Below are positions 21,842-38,500 of a DNA stretch of 64,000 nucleotides, piece after piece; the first letter of the stretch is position 1, and every line of letters begins with the position of its first letter. The stretch is taken from NCBI GenBank assembly GCA_964019155.1, contig OZ025244.1, forward strand, positions 45,293,452 through 45,357,451, written 5' to 3'. Source of the stretch: Osedax fenrisi. Its lineage: Eukaryota; Annelida; Polychaeta; Sabellida; Siboglinidae. Under the pieces are notes generated by a model. That model ran no database searches, was not told where the DNA came from, and worked only from the letters and a program-made list of their open reading frames with translations. The position numbers and the translations under genes were made by a program.

Positions 21842-21999
21842 TGGTGTACTTTACAGTGTAAATTTGTATGTGTGTGTATGATTGTGTATATGTGTGTTTG
21901 TGTATGTGTGTGTATATGAGTGTAAAGTTTACACTCATATACACAAACACACATATACACACTAACACACACACACACGTTTATAGTGTTGCCAACCTA
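21127..21999. other. Non-coding DNA with inverted repeats and microsatellites
   Basis: An inverted pair, ATTACGTAACGCATAA (21411-21426) against TTATGCGTTACGT (about 21470-21483), flanks a 45-bp spacer. A (TA)n run lies at about 21800-21838. A hairpin of GT-rich sequence around TGAGTGTAAAGTTTACACTCA lies at about 21917-21937. No gene recognised. Confidence 0.6.
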
Positions 22000-22330
22000 A
22001 CTTACGTATTCATACCGCCCATTATCTTTTGATCAATTCGCTAGCCCTCGATAATTAATCGCTAATTAGCGCCGCCTAGTCCAAACCGACCTGTCAATCA
22101 AATCCCGCCACGCCCACCTCACCTCTGTAGACACGCCCAGTCACCGACTCGACTCGATTTCCTCCTACAAATCACTCTCCGCTGGCTGCCAAGCCTGCAC
22201 CGCAACTGTCACTTCTCCAATAATACACGCACGCATTTGTACCCGCACACATCTATTATGCACACACTCGCACCCGCACACACACACACTCGACTTTCTC
22301 TATTTATCAGCGTCGTAGGACAGGCTCGTC
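22000..22330. promoter_or_regulatory. Non-repetitive island with homeodomain and KLF-type motifs
   Basis: A roughly 300-bp stretch of mixed composition between microsatellites. It holds GATAATTAATCGCTAATTAGC (homeodomain-like ATTA sites; first 20 bases define the position, about 22049), CTGTCAATCA at 22091-22100 (the reverse of TGATTGACAG, a Pbx/Meis composite) and CCACGCCCACC (KLF/Sp-like). It has no open frame. An enhancer reading is inference from motif content. Confidence 0.35.
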
Positions 22331-22666
22331 TCATCCCCTAGAGACCCCCTACCACCCCTACCACCCCTACCGCCCCCACCACCACTGACCGCTCTAGCTG
22401 TAAAGTTAATTACCTATAATAGCCTGCCGCGTCTTTCATGCGTACATTATTTATCTTATTTCATCTGCCCGGCCCCCACCACCTAGCCCCATCACCTAGC
22501 CCCATTCAGCCCTCATTATTCTCGCGCATGCTCAGACCCTTAATCTCCTTTGTGTCCACATTATAACGTGTTCGTAGTGGTCATTCATTATTGGTATTGT
22601 CATAATAATCATTATAGTGCGACTATTCACTATTTATATACCTTAATACCATAATAACCCCCCCCG

Positions 22667-22734
<68 letters not shown>

Positions 22735-24600
22735 TGTATGTTTATGTTATGTTACTATGCCCTATAATATTATCAGATAAATAACTAAATAATAATTATT
22801 TAATTTCTACTTTATAACAATCTCTAATAGGTTAGGTGTACATAAATACGCTGATTACGACACGCTTGCTTATATGACTAATGCTATCACACGCACGTGT
22901 TAGCTATTGAACACACACACTAACAGGCTACTACATCGATACAGTCCCGCCCCCCACCCCCCCCCCCCCCCCGAATGATTTAACAATTACCCCGCTCGTA
23001 CTAATACAACACAGGCTGCGGTGAATCTATAGCGAGTTTGTCATGTTTGCTAGTCACTCTGAACATTGCGGTGCGGCTCCTATCGCACCAGAGAGCGCGC
23101 ACACCTGTGTATATACATGCATGTCTACGGTAGTAGTGGTAGTATACTATAGTATAATTTATTTATTCACAAAAATCCAATTTTAAATAAATTCATCGTA
23201 AGTGATATATAGAATGCGACAGCCATAATACAAAATAAAATGATATATAATTATTATAATAATAACAATTGTAAGTGCATTAAAGTGAAGTTCATAAAGT
23301 TATGACAATGCCTTCTATTTCTATCTTCCTCTCCTCTCGCATGCACTCTATCTGTTTAACATAGCTTATCACCAAATAGCCACCCCCGTACGACGTATTT
23401 GGCATATGTGGTTTACCCCCGTATAACAAACACCTTTACCAGAGGAACACTACACTCTACCCCATAAACGGGGCGTGGTTATTAAAGGCGTTGTTCACGC
23501 GAGACGCATGACGTAATCACTAACAAGTGAATGTTACGTAATACCGTGAGCACACCTCTCCCTACTGGTGACGGCTGGTGGGAGGAGCTTGTACTAGAAG
23601 GGGCGTGGCTATATTAGACACACACGTGCGCCGCACACACGCATACATATCTAATCAGGGCACATCATACTCGAGGGAATATACCTGGTATGGTTCGCAT
23701 CACTACCACCATCACTACTACCACCACCTCTACCACTACCACCACCACTACCACCACCATCACTACCACCACCACTACCACCACCACCATCACAACCACC
23801 ACCACCACTATAGTCTACTGTACTTATATATGTCGACTCCTCCTGTAGTCTACACGTATGTTTGTGTTAGCCGCTTGTATGCGTGCATGATATACGTACT
23901 TATAGGTCGAGGTTGTAAGTAACACGCCTATAGACGCACGCAAACAGACGCACGCAAACACCGACCGTTTATGTAACACGTAATACGCGCGCTAAATCAA
24001 CGACACACAATAGCTACATTGTTATCGCAGTCCATCGCACCTCACACCTTTACCAGCGCACACACACCCTCACACACCCTCACACACACTCGCACACTAA
24101 CACACACACACACACACCCGCATATGTTTATGTATACTTAAACATACTCAATCATGCGTGAACATACACATATACATACACATACACAATCATTAACTAA
24201 GAATTAACTAAGAATTAACTAAGAAAGTTGTGGTTTCACTGAAATAACGTCATATGATGCTAAATATAGTTTACAAAATACCCCGATACATAACTAACAA
24301 CCACTCCGCACACACTAGTACGCACCATTGTGCGCGAACACCTGTACGCACATCGGTGTGACGGTGTGTTAATTATGCCCGCACACACACACGCACGCAT
24401 CACATACCCCCCACGAAGTGTACAACTTTCACCCCCTCTCCCCTTCTCCCCCCTCCTCCCCCTCCTCCATCAATACTACCACTAGAATCATCAGCTGCCA
24501 CCACTACCATCATCATCATCATCATTATCATTATCATCAGCATCAATAGGGTACATTAGTATAGAGCTATTGTGTTCTATAATATAGTACTACTGTATAT
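22331..24600. other. Repeat-rich non-coding DNA
   Basis: Contains (TA)n(GT)n at about 22668-22732, a poly-C run near 22960-22977, an AT-rich patch at 23150-23300, an (ACC)n/(CAT)n tract at 23699-23815, and CA-rich and CCTC-rich sequence at 24040-24480. Several TTACGTAAT-type sites are present (for example 23509-23518 and 23533-23542). No exon recognised. Confidence 0.6.
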
Positions 24601-24994
24601 AAGGGGATTGTACATTACGGTGTGTGTGTGTGTGTGTGTGCGACGCACACTGTGCGAACGTGTGCGAGAGTGTGTGTGCGTGCGTGTTGGGAAATCAGTC
24701 TATTAATATATGTATGTTATGTATGGATATTACTTTTGAATTACCTACCATTCTTATCCTATACATTTGTATATATATATATATATACGTATATACTGTT
24801 TATGTATTGTATACTTACATACATGTAAGGCCTAGCTACAATACTTAATTGCCTTTCTATAATATATATACACACACGCATACATAATGGTTTCATGTAT
24901 ACGTGTGTGTATTGGTGAATATAACATGTGTATTATGTTCACTGATATACAGACTTTCTATTATCTGTTTACATAATTAGTTTTATGTTATATT

Positions 24995-25041
<47 letters not shown>

Positions 25042-27030
25042 GAATATTGCATTACATAGATAGCAGTGTAGACTCGTGTGTGAATATTCTAGAACATATT
25101 GCTATCACGTATGCCATACTATTACCAACACCCACAGGGAACTGCTAGTACGAGTATGAACTATGCATCAATGACGCATGCAGCACCGTGTTATGCAGCA
25201 CGATGAAGCATAGTAGTATGCATCATGCATAACGCGGTAGTCACGTGTCAAACCCGGTCAATGTTACCAGATACACACTTGTGTGTTGTGTGCAATGCTG
25301 GCATGTGTATGTGTATGCGTGTGTGTGTGCTAGCGATGTACGGCGTACATAGCTAACATACACACGCACACATTGTACGTGGTGTGTTTACTTAGCCAGT
25401 GAATCATTGTGTGTGTATATGCCCCGTGTATTGAGGGCACACATTAGTGATATTGATTAAATGGTTAATGAGAATATATTCCTATTGATTTTGTATATTG
25501 ATTTTCAGTCAAGTTTCTACTTTTATAATGAAAGTGTTACCTAATGGTGATACAGTTTAACTGGGTGGTTATTGTTAATAGTATATAGTATTATACATAC
25601 ATACATACATACATACATACATACATACATACATACATACATACATACATACATACATACATACATACACACATACATACATACATACATACACACATAC
25701 ATACATACATACATACATACACACATACACATGTATTATAGGGCACATAAGAGGTGCGGTTCCCACAGGAGGCTGGTGCGATTAGACCGACAACACACGC
25801 ACACATGTGTGCGCGCTCTCTCGCAATGTTGTCGTACACATATGTGGACATCTATCTAGTAGACACTTGTTTGTTTATACAATAAATGTTGAGGGGCGGG
25901 CTGCAGGGAGTTACTAATGAACTACTACTACGACGCACGCAAACAAACGCACGCTATTACGTAATATCGTGTGTAGACTAAATAACACTGCCACGCCCAT
26001 CGGACAGGCAGGCAGTAAACCATTCGGCAGTGAGTTATTTTATCGTTTTCGTGCCGTGTATTAATTATAGAAATAGCGCATTGATAATATGTTTCTACGA
26101 ATATTATACGTGTTATTTCGTGCGTATACTTTATAATATATATATATATATATATATAAATATATATACGTGTTTATTATATACGTATATGTATATGTAT
26201 AAGTATATGTATATTAAATACTGCGATATACGTGACTATGTATGTAGTACATACTAGCCATACACTTGAAGGGCTAACTGTCACTCACTCTAGCCCCGCC
26301 CCCTCTCCACGTGATATAACATACACCACGTGCGTTAATACATCAGATTCACCTCCATTGTAGCTATTGTTGTATTGAATTCACAAGCCTCGATGACTAC
26401 GAAACTATTGCATAACTACCTAACAATCATAATATAAACGTTATATAATTAATGATATGTTATATAATGATATGCTACGTGTCCGGCATAGTTATTGTAT
26501 GTTTGTTTACTTACACAATCAATGCATTTATAAATACACAATACCCAATATATATATATATCAATAATATTACCGTACCAAAATAGCATATTTACTATTA
26601 TTTAGTGCATATTAACTACATTGTAGTGATATATATATGCTTGTGAGCATATCTAATATGAAGTTAATAAACATTAAGGAATCTTCTACCACTCGTGTGT
26701 GTTTTTATAGCTGTCGAAGCCACCTGTTTGCTTATTTCTCGCCATTTCTCGTAATATATCATAATTTATTACCGTACATACGTGTGTGTGTATATTTAGT
26801 GACGAACGAACAGTCGATGATGTTGCTTAGATACTTGACTCGTTATAATGCTACCACTACTATCTGTTTTATTAGCGCTGACTACCCCTATCAAGGGGGT
26901 GGTGGGGGAGGGTGGAATAATCACCAATGTCACGTGATACTGATACCATCACGTGCGTTTTATGTAATGTAGATCATTGTATCTGACCTGGGTATATATA
27001 TATACTAGTGATATTAATTATATAGCTTTC
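24601..27030. other. Repeat-rich non-coding DNA
   Basis: GT tracts (about 24620-24680), TA tracts (24999-25038, 26141-26170) and short palindromes. Apparent small frames such as poly-Cys/Val are microsatellite artefacts. The stretch at 26640-26970 is less repetitive but shows no recognised protein. Confidence 0.6.
25595..25732. repeat. (CATA)n tetranucleotide microsatellite
   Basis: About 34 units of CATA with scattered CACA variants. All six-frame open stretches across it (repeating Met-Tyr-Val-Cys or Ile-His-Thr-Tyr) are artefacts. Confidence 0.95.
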
Positions 27031-28439
<1,409 letters not shown>

Positions 28440-29540
28440 GAGATGGATGTTAAACGTGTTGTTGATTATAGATTATACCTTTAAACACAACATAAATCAA
28501 CAGCTCCGATGACAAGGGTCAATGTGTTAAACGATGATCATTTAAATATGGTTATTGAGAATATCAAAAACAAATTTTAATTTGGGATAATATTGGGTCA
28601 ACTATTTCATGGTAAAATTTAACATTGGAATAGATAGGAATATACCTAAAAAGCATACATATGTATATATTTCACATTTATAATTAAGCTACAATAATTT
28701 TGGTTTTTTCATTCAAGTTTCAAATATGTATAGTATGTAATACATACTATGTATAGTTCCAATGAATAATATAAAATTCATAACAACAATAATTTTATTT
28801 CTAGGATTTTTTTAATAATTTATTGGATTTTCCATAATTTTTTTTTGACCATTTATAATTTTGTACAAAATCGTTATATTTGATAACTACTTTTGATTAC
28901 TACTAACTTTATATTATATTTAATAAGAAAACAATTCATTAATCACATATTTAACAATGTGGCTTACAAAAGTATAACTACCATGGTATTTCTGTTTATA
29001 TTATTTTGTTAATAATGATTATAATCATTAATAAATGACAATTTTTCTATAGCGTTGGTACCTTTATACATTTTAAGATTTTGTTTCTACCTCACCAATA
29101 TATTATATACAAGTATTATTAATTTTTTTAAATATCTCTGTCATTTTAATAAAAGGCAAAATGTCATAATTTGTAGAATATTTTTAAATATATATACATT
29201 TTATTTTTTAAATTATCCAGTAACTAATATTGTAATTATGGATACTATAGATAATATTTACTATATATTAATGGTATATATTAGAAGAATATATTATTCA
29301 AGAAAATTACTTATCATTATATAGTCATTATTATCATTATATTATCCATTATCATAAAATTAAAATTAAATATACTAAATTAAAATAAATGTTCTTGTTT
29401 ATAAACAATACTATTACATATGAGTTATTTCGAGATTTTTTTAAACTATTATTTTTTTTTTAAATATTTGTATTACTAAAATAGTATAATGAACACTATA
29501 GAAACTATAGAATATTTTTTGTTAGAGTACGATAGTAGAA
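28440..29540. other. AT-rich island, probable transposon relic
   Basis: The composition drops abruptly to AT-rich sequence without microsatellites, like the transposon interiors elsewhere in the window. It contains the palindrome TAATGATTATAATCATTA (about 29013-29030), also found at 12172. I could not find matching ends or a target duplication, so the call is tentative. Confidence 0.4.
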
Positions 29541-30382
29541 ATTAGAACCACTATTAACGCACACACATACGCATTAATAGTGCTTGTGTATTTAGCACTG
29601 CAGCAATCACAATACTATCGATTGATGACGTCATCATCATCACTAGCGTCATCATCATCTATTACGTCATCATCACCATCATCACGCTGTCTATTGATTG
29701 ATCACCGTAGTGACCGGTGTGGTGTTGTCTGTCTGACTGACCCTACCCATCTCCCCTACCTCTCCCTCTATGAACCTACTATTACTGCTCCTCACCTGCT
29801 AATTACTAGTAATCATACACGCACACACACACGCACACACACGCATATACACACATATACACACACACACACATATATATACTATATTGCCACCCTTTAC
29901 TGATGTATTACAGGCAGTAGTAGTAGTAGTGTACTGTGTAACCTCCCTCCCTACCGCCTTACGACTCACACGTGACTCACACGTGACTGACGTGTTACGT
30001 AATACGATGATTACGTCATCCCCGATAGTGTCACGTGGTACACAACCCGGCACATTAGAATAGCGGACATAGTTAGTCTAATAATATATATATTTATATA
30101 TATATAGGTGTTTACTACAAGTAAAAGTAAAAGTATTACAAAATAATCACTATTAGCAAAAGCTATAAACCTAAGCGTTTCCGTTTTAACCAAGAAACAC
30201 CATCAACACTTGTTGACGCAATTTTATAACATATACTATAGTATACTATAGTATATGTGTGTATAGTATATACGATGTATACTAACACGCATACATCAGG
30301 CATATACATGTGGTGTGGTGTTATGGATTATAATTATATAGGTCATCGCATCTACTGTGTAAGAGTATTAAATTACACACGC

Positions 30383-30432
<50 letters not shown>

Positions 30433-30928
30433 ATGTATGTGTGTGTGTATACACACTTAAATATACACTTTTTTTATATATATAACATAAGTATTATATA
30501 ATAATATACTCATTATTATGTAATATACGAGTATTTATACAATATTTTGCTGTTATAAGTATACTCGTGGTTCCAGCGAACCAACCTCGGGTTTACATAT
30601 AACACACGCAGCAACTGAATTGTTACACCACTACTACCATTGTTTTATTAACCCCCCCCCCCGTGGTGTGTACCGCCCCTCACTCTCCCTCGCTAGTTAT
30701 AGCCTATTACGTCATACCTACTTCCCTAGTACACGGCTATACTGTATTGTTTACTCGCGAGCGTGACTTATTGCGTAATCGTATAGTGACGTCACGCTAT
30801 TGCGTAACACGAGGAGGAGGTGGACGGGTGTAACATACATTAACGGTGCGTTGTACTACGTGTATATCACGCTAGCCTCACACGAGCTAATTACGTAATC
30901 CGCCGCATAACACTGCCACCTGCCTGTA

Positions 30929-31085
30929 CACTATACAATGTGTGCAGTATTCTACAGTGTGCACATCACACTTTGTGTACCATACTGTGCACAATACATA
31001 TATGATCAAATGTACCGTACGATACAGTGTACATTGTACAGTGTACATTGTACAGTGTACAATGTACACTACAGTATGGTACAGC
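30929..31085. repeat. GTACA palindrome cluster
   Basis: Alternating TACAGTGTACAT and TGTACAATGTACA phrases make overlapping self-complementary sequence, with the densest part at 31021-31070. Similar clusters occur near 44337-44402, 51411-51610, 53757-53880 and 55455-55512. Confidence 0.75.
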
Positions 31086-31283
31086 GTATCGTGTGTTAAA
31101 GAACGTTTACACACACTATCGATGTTATTGATGTTTTGCTTGTATCGCAGTATTAATACGATTACATTATGAGTCATCATTTATGACACCATTATTATGA
31201 CCTCGATAACTTTCTATTACTTTCTATTACTATTACTAGTATCGCTGTTGTTAGTGCACTCGGCTTATCGCCTAACCGCAATA

Positions 31284-31371
31284 CCCCACCCTGTATTACA
31301 TAACTCCCCAACCCCACCCTATATTACATAACTCCCCAACCCCACCCTATATTACATAACTCCCCAACCCC
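31284..31371. repeat. 28-bp minisatellite, three copies
   Basis: The unit CCCCACCCTATATTACATAA (plus CTCCCCAA) occurs three times in tandem, with one G/A difference in the first copy. Confidence 0.85.
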
Positions 31372-31839
31372 ACGGTTACATAATGTTCATCACACTACAC
31401 GATGTACCCGCCCACATTCCATACGCATGCTCGGTCATACCCACGTCCCAGAGCATGTCCCTATCGATCGCCGCGCATGACATTCATACTGAAGTACTCT
31501 TTGGCCTACATATCGTGTAGGCTTTACGCCAGCCTAGATACGTCATTGCATAATACAGCGCACGACGTGTATTAATGCGGCATGTACACTGCGTGCTGCT
31601 AACACACACACACACGCACACACACACACACACGCACACTGCGTCGCACAGTAATACGGTATAGTATATCACTGTTGTATTGTACACTGCACTGCATTAG
31701 TGTGCACTATTGTGTAGCACTTCTTTACTGTAGTAGTGCTATATACAGTATACTGTATGACGACCTAGCATTACGATCATGTGGGATACACGATCACAAG
31801 TAAGTACATAGTATGTACTACATACATACACACACACAA

Positions 31840-31924
<85 letters not shown>

Positions 31925-32036
31925 ATTCTAAACATCGCGTATATGTGTATGATTATTGTTATTTAACTTATTGTTATTCACCAATGTATTGATTACTGAG
32001 TGACATCATCGATTATGTAATACCACTGATTATAAA

Positions 32037-32103
32037 CAGGCTCTACCCCTAAAGGCTCTACCCCTACATGCTCTACCCCTACAGGCTCTACCCCTAAAGG
32101 CTA
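32037..32103. repeat. ~16-bp tandem repeat, GGCTCTACCCCTA type
   Basis: Four to five copies of AGGCTCTACCCCTAAA with minor variation. The CTACCCCTAAA core also occurs in the 55-bp unit of the array at 32521. Confidence 0.8.
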
Positions 32104-32149
32104 TACAGTGTAAATGTTACGTAATCAGGACGCACGCATTACACTCTAC

Positions 32150-32520
32150 ACGTCTACACCACCACCTCTTTAACACTACCACTACCTCCACTACACCACT
32201 ACATCCACCACTACTACTACCTCCACTACACCATTACAACCTACCACTTCCACCACTACCTCCACCACTACCTCCACTACACCATTACCACCACTACCTC
32301 CACTACACCACTACATCCACTACTACTACTACCACCTCCACGAATACCACCACTGCCACCTACCATTACCTCCACTGCCACTACTTCCACTAACACCCAC
32401 CACTAACACCCACCACTAACACCCACCACTAACACCCACCACTAACACCTACCACTAACACCCATATATTCGTATACCACTACATCTGCCTTTATCGACA
32501 CGTCAACAAATATAACATCC
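32150..32520. repeat. Degenerate CCA/CTA/CTC trinucleotide tract
   Basis: Irregular CCACTACCT and CCACTAACACC repeats (the latter regular at about 32390-32460). The plus strand is almost free of G. This compositional bias continues directly into the 55-bp array, suggesting the array arose from it. Confidence 0.8.
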
Positions 32521-35500
32521 ACTACTACAATACCCACCACTACCCCTAAAGTATACTAAACCCACTAGTATTACCACTATTACAATCCCCACTACTACCC
32601 CTAAAGTATACTAAACCCACTAGTATTACCACTACTACAATCCCCACTACTACCCCTAGAGTATACTAAACCCACTAGTATTACCACTACTACAATCCCC
32701 ACTACTACCCCTAAAGTATACTAAACCCACTAGTATTACCACTATTACAATCCCCACTACTACCCCTAAAGTATACTAAACCCACTAGTATTACCACTAC
32801 TACAATCCCCACTACTACCCCTAAAGTATACTAAACCCACTAGTATTACCACTATTACAATCCCCACTACTACCCCTAAAGTATACTAAACCCACTAGTA
32901 TTACCACTACTACAATCCCCACTACTACCCCTAAAGTATACTAAACCCACTAGTATTACCACTATTACAATCCCCACTACTACCCCTAAAGTATACTAAA
33001 CCCACTAGTATTACCACTACTACAATCCCCACTACTACCCCTAAAGTATACTAAACCCACTAGTATTACCACTACTACAATCCCCACTACTACCCCTAAA
33101 GTATACTAAACCCACTAGTATTACCACTACTACAATCCCCACTACTACCCCTAAAGTATACTAAACCCACTAGTATTACCACTACTACAATCCCCACTAC
33201 TACCCCTAAAGTATACTAAACCCACTAGTATTACCACTACTACAATCCCCACTACTACCCCTAAAGTATACTAAACCCACTAGTATTACCACTACTACAA
33301 TCCCCACTACTACCCCTAAAGTATACTAAACCCACTAGTATTACCACTACTACAATCCCCACTACTACCCCTAGAGTATACTAAACCCACTAGTATTACC
33401 ACTACTACAATACCCACCACTACCCCTAAAGTATACTAAACCCACTAGTATTACCACTACTACAATCCCCACTACTACCCCTAAAGTATACTAAACCCAC
33501 TAGTATTACCACTATTACAATCCCCACTACTACCCCTAAAGTATACTAAACCCACTAGTATTACCACTACTACAATCCCCACTACTACCCCTAAAGTATA
33601 CTAAACCCACTAGTATTACCACTATTACAATCCCCACTACTACCCCTAAAGTATACTAAACCCACTAGTATTACCACTACTACAATACCCACCACTACCC
33701 CTAAAGTATACTAAACCCACTAGTATTACCACTACTACAATCCCCACTACTACCCCTAAAGTATACTAAACCCACTAGTATTACCACTACTACAATCCCC
33801 ACTACTACCCCTAAAGTATACTAAACCCACTAGTATTACCACTACTACAATACCCACCACTACCCCTAAAGTATACTAAACCCACTAGTATTACCACTAC
33901 TACAATCCCCACTACTACCCCTAAAGTATACTAAACCCACTAGTATTACCACTACTACAATCCCCACTACTACCCCTAAAGTATACTAAACCCACTAGTA
34001 TTACCACTACTACAATCCCCACTACTACCCCTAAAGTATACTAAACCCACTAGTATTACCACTACTACAATCCCCACTACTACCCCTAAAGTATACTAAA
34101 CCCACTAGTATTACCACTACTACAATCCCCACTACTACCCCTAAAGTATACTAAACCCACTAGTATTACCACTACTACAATCCCCACTACTACCCCTAAA
34201 GTATACTAAACCCACTAGTATTACCACTACTACAATCCCCACTACTACCCCTAAAGTATACTAAACCCACTAGTATTACCACTACTACAATCCCCACTAC
34301 TACCCCTAAAGTATACTAAACCCACTAGTATTACCACTACTACAATACCCACCACTACCCCTAAAGTATACTAAACCCACTAGTATTACCACTACTACAA
34401 TCCCCACTACTACCCCTAAAGTATACTAAACCCACTAGTATTACCACTACTACAATCCCCACTACTACCCCTAAAGTATACTAAACCCACTAGTATTACC
34501 ACTACTACAATACCCACTACTACCCCTAAAGTATACTAAACCCACTAGTATTACCACTACTACAATACCCACTACTACCCCTAAAGTATACTAAACCCAC
34601 TAGTATTACCACTACTACAATACCCACTACTACCCCTAAAGTATACTAAACCCACTAGTATTACCACTACTACAATCCCCACTACTACCCCTAAAGTATA
34701 CTAAACCCACTAGTATTACCACTACTACAATCCCCACTACTACCCCTAAAGTATACTAAACCCACTAGTATTACCACTACTACAATCCCCACTACTACCC
34801 CTAAAGTATACTAAACCCACTAGTATTACCACTACTACAATCCCCACTACTACCCCTAAAGTATACTAAACCCACTAGTATTACCACTACTACAATCCCC
34901 ACTACTACCCCTAAAGTATACTAAACCCACTAGTATTACCACTACTACAATCCCCACTACTACCCCTAAAGTATACTAAACCCACTAGTATTACCACTAC
35001 TACAATCCCCACTACTACCCCTAAAGTATACTAAACCCACTAGTATTACCACTACTACAATACCCACCACTACCCCTAAAGTATACTAAACCCACTAGTA
35101 TTACCACTACTACAATCCCCACTACTACCCCTAAAGTATACTAAACCCACTAGTATTACCACTACTACAATCCCCACTACTACCCCTAAAGTATACTAAA
35201 CCCACTAGTATTACCACTACTACAATACCCACTACTACCCCTAAAGTATACTAAACCCACTAGTATTACCACTACTACAATACCCACTACTACCCCTAAA
35301 GTATACTAAACCCACTAGTATTACCACTACTACAATACCCACTACTACCCCTAAAGTATACTAAACCCACTAGTATTACCACTACTACACACCCCACTAC
35401 TACCCCTAAAGTATACTAAACCCACTAGTATTACCACTACTACAATACCCACTACTACCCCTAAAGTATACTAAACCCACTAGTATTACCACTACTACAA

Positions 35501-38500
35501 TCCCCACTACTACCCCTAAAGTATACTAAACCCACTAGTATTACCACTATTACAATCCCCACTACTACCCCTAAAGTATACTAAACCCACTAGTATTACC
35601 ACTACTACAATACCCACCACTACCCCTAAAGTATACTAAACCCACTAGTATTACCACTACTACAATCCCCACTACTACCCCTAAAGTATACTAAACCCAC
35701 TAGTATTACCACTACTACAATACCCACCACTACCCCTAAAGTATACTAAACCCACTAGTATTACCACTACTACAATCCCCACTACTACCCCTAAAGTATA
35801 CTAAACCCACTAGTATTACCACTACTACAATACCCACTACTACCCCTAAAGTATACTAAACCCACTAGTATTACCACTACTACAATACCCACTACTACCC
35901 CTAAAGTATACTAAACCCACTAGTATTACCACTACTACAATACCCACCACTACCCCTAAAGTATACTAAACCCACTAGTATTACCACTACTACAATCCCC
36001 ACTACTACCCCTAAAGTATACTAAACCCACTAGTATTACCACTACTACAATCCCCACTACTACCCCTAAAGTATACTAAACCCACTAGTATTACCACTAC
36101 TACAATCCCCACTACTACCCCTAAAGTATACTAAACCCACTAGTATTACCACTACTACAATCCCCACTACTACCCCTAAAGTATACTAAACCCACTAGTA
36201 TTACCACTACTACAATACCCACTACTACCCCTAAAGTATACTAAACCCACTAGTATTACCACTATTACAATCCCCACTACTACCCCTAAAGTATACTAAA
36301 CCCACTAGTATTACCACTACTACAATACCCACCACTACCCCTAAAGTATACTAAACCCACTAGTATTACCACTATTACAATCCCCACTACTACCCCTAAA
36401 GTATACTAAACCCACTAGTATTACCACTACTACAATACCCACCACTACCCCTAAAGTATACTAAACCCACTAGTATTACCACTACTACAATCCCCACTAC
36501 TACCCCTAAAGTATACTAAACCCACTAGTATTACCACTACTACAATACCCACTACTACCCCTAAAGTATACTAAACCCACTAGTATTACCACTACTACAA
36601 TCCCCACTACTACCCCTAAAGTATACTAAACCCACTAGTATTACCACTACTACAATCCCCACTACTACCCCTAAAGTATACTAAACCCACTAGTATTACC
36701 ACTACTACAATCCCCACTACTACCCCTAAAGTATACTAAACCCACTAGTATTACCACTACTACAATCCCCACTACTACCCCTAAAGTATACTAAACCCAC
36801 TAGTATTACCACTACTACAATACCCACTACTACCCCTAAAGTATACTAAACCCACTAGTATTACCACTACTACAATACCCACCACTACCCCTAAAGTATA
36901 CTAAACCCACTAGTATTACCACTATTACAATCCCCACTACTACCCCTAAAGTATACTAAACCCACTAGTATTACCACTACTACAATACCCACCACTACCC
37001 CTAAAGTATACTAAACCCACTAGTATTACCACTATTACAATCCCCACTACTACCCCTAAAGTATACTAAACCCACTAGTATTACCACTACTACAATACCC
37101 ACCACTACCCCTAAAGTATACTAAACCCACTAGTATTACCACTACTACAATCCCCACTACTACCCCTAAAGTATACTAAACCCACTAGTATTACCACTAC
37201 TACAATACCCACCACTACCCCTAAAGTATACTAAACCCACTAGTATTACCACTACTACAATCCCCACTACTACCCCTAAAGTATACTAAACCCACTAGTA
37301 TTACCACTACTACAATACCCACTACTACCCCTAAAGTATACTAAACCCACTAGTATTACCACTACTACAATACCCACTACTACCCCTAAAGTATACTAAA
37401 CCCACTAGTATTACCACTACTACAATACCCACTACTACCCCTAAAGTATACTAAACCCACTAGTATTACCACTACTACACACCCCACTACTACCCCTAAA
37501 GTATACTAAACCCACTAGTATTACCACTACTACAATACCCACTACTACCCCTAAAGTATACTAAACCCACTAGTATTACCACTACTACAATCCCCACTAC
37601 TACCCCTAAAGTATACTAAACCCACTAGTATTACCACTACTACAATCCCCACTACTACCCCTAAAGTATACTAAACCCACTAGTATTACCACTACTACAA
37701 TACCCACCACTACCCCTAAAGTATACTAAACCCACTAGTATTACCACTATTACAATCCCCACTACTACCCCTAAAGTATACTAAACCCACTAGTATTACC
37801 ACTACTACAATACCCACCACTACCCCTAAAGTATACTAAACCCACTAGTATTACCACTATTACAATCCCCACTACTACCCCTAAAGTATACTAAACCCAC
37901 TAGTATTACCACTACTACAATACCCACCACTACCCCTAAAGTATACTAAACCCACTAGTATTACCACTACTACAATCCCCACTACTACCCCTAAAGTATA
38001 CTAAACCCACTAGTATTACCACTACTACAATACCCACCACTACCCCTAAAGTATACTAAACCCACTAGTATTACCACTACTACAATCCCCACTACTACCC
38101 CTAAAGTATACTAAACCCACTAGTATTACCACTACTACAATACCCACTACTACCCCTAAAGTATACTAAACCCACTAGTATTACCACTACTACAATACCC
38201 ACTACTACCCCTAAAGTATACTAAACCCACTAGTATTACCACTACTACAATACCCACTACTACCCCTAAAGTATACTAAACCCACTAGTATTACCACTAC
38301 TACACACCCCACTACTACCCCTAAAGTATACTAAACCCACTAGTATTACCACTACTACAATACCCACTACTACCCCTAAAGTATACTAAACCCACTAGTA
38401 TTACCACTACTACAATACCCACTACTACCCCTAAAGTATACTAAACCCACTAGTATTACCACTACTACAATACCCACTACTACCCCTAAAGTATACTAAA

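Larger units (their letters stand above)
29541..32036. other. Non-coding DNA dense in palindromes and microsatellites
   Basis: Contains ATC/CGTCATC repeats (29625-29690), CA tracts (29818-29870), a (TA)n run (30389-30428), a poly-C run (about 30651-30662), CA tracts at 31605-31640 and a long (CA)n(TA)n at 31824-31921. TTACGTAAT/ATTACGTCAT sites lie at 29994-30019. No gene recognised. Confidence 0.55.

Noticed and set aside
23578..23922. 114-residue frame with a His/Tyr-rich region
   Set aside because: The His/Tyr run comes from an (ACC)n/(ATC)n repeat and the rest is low-complexity; no splice or domain support.
25541..25859. Several overlapping frames of MYVCMYVC or YIHTYIHT repeats
   Set aside because: These are artefacts of the (CATA)n microsatellite, open in nearly all frames.
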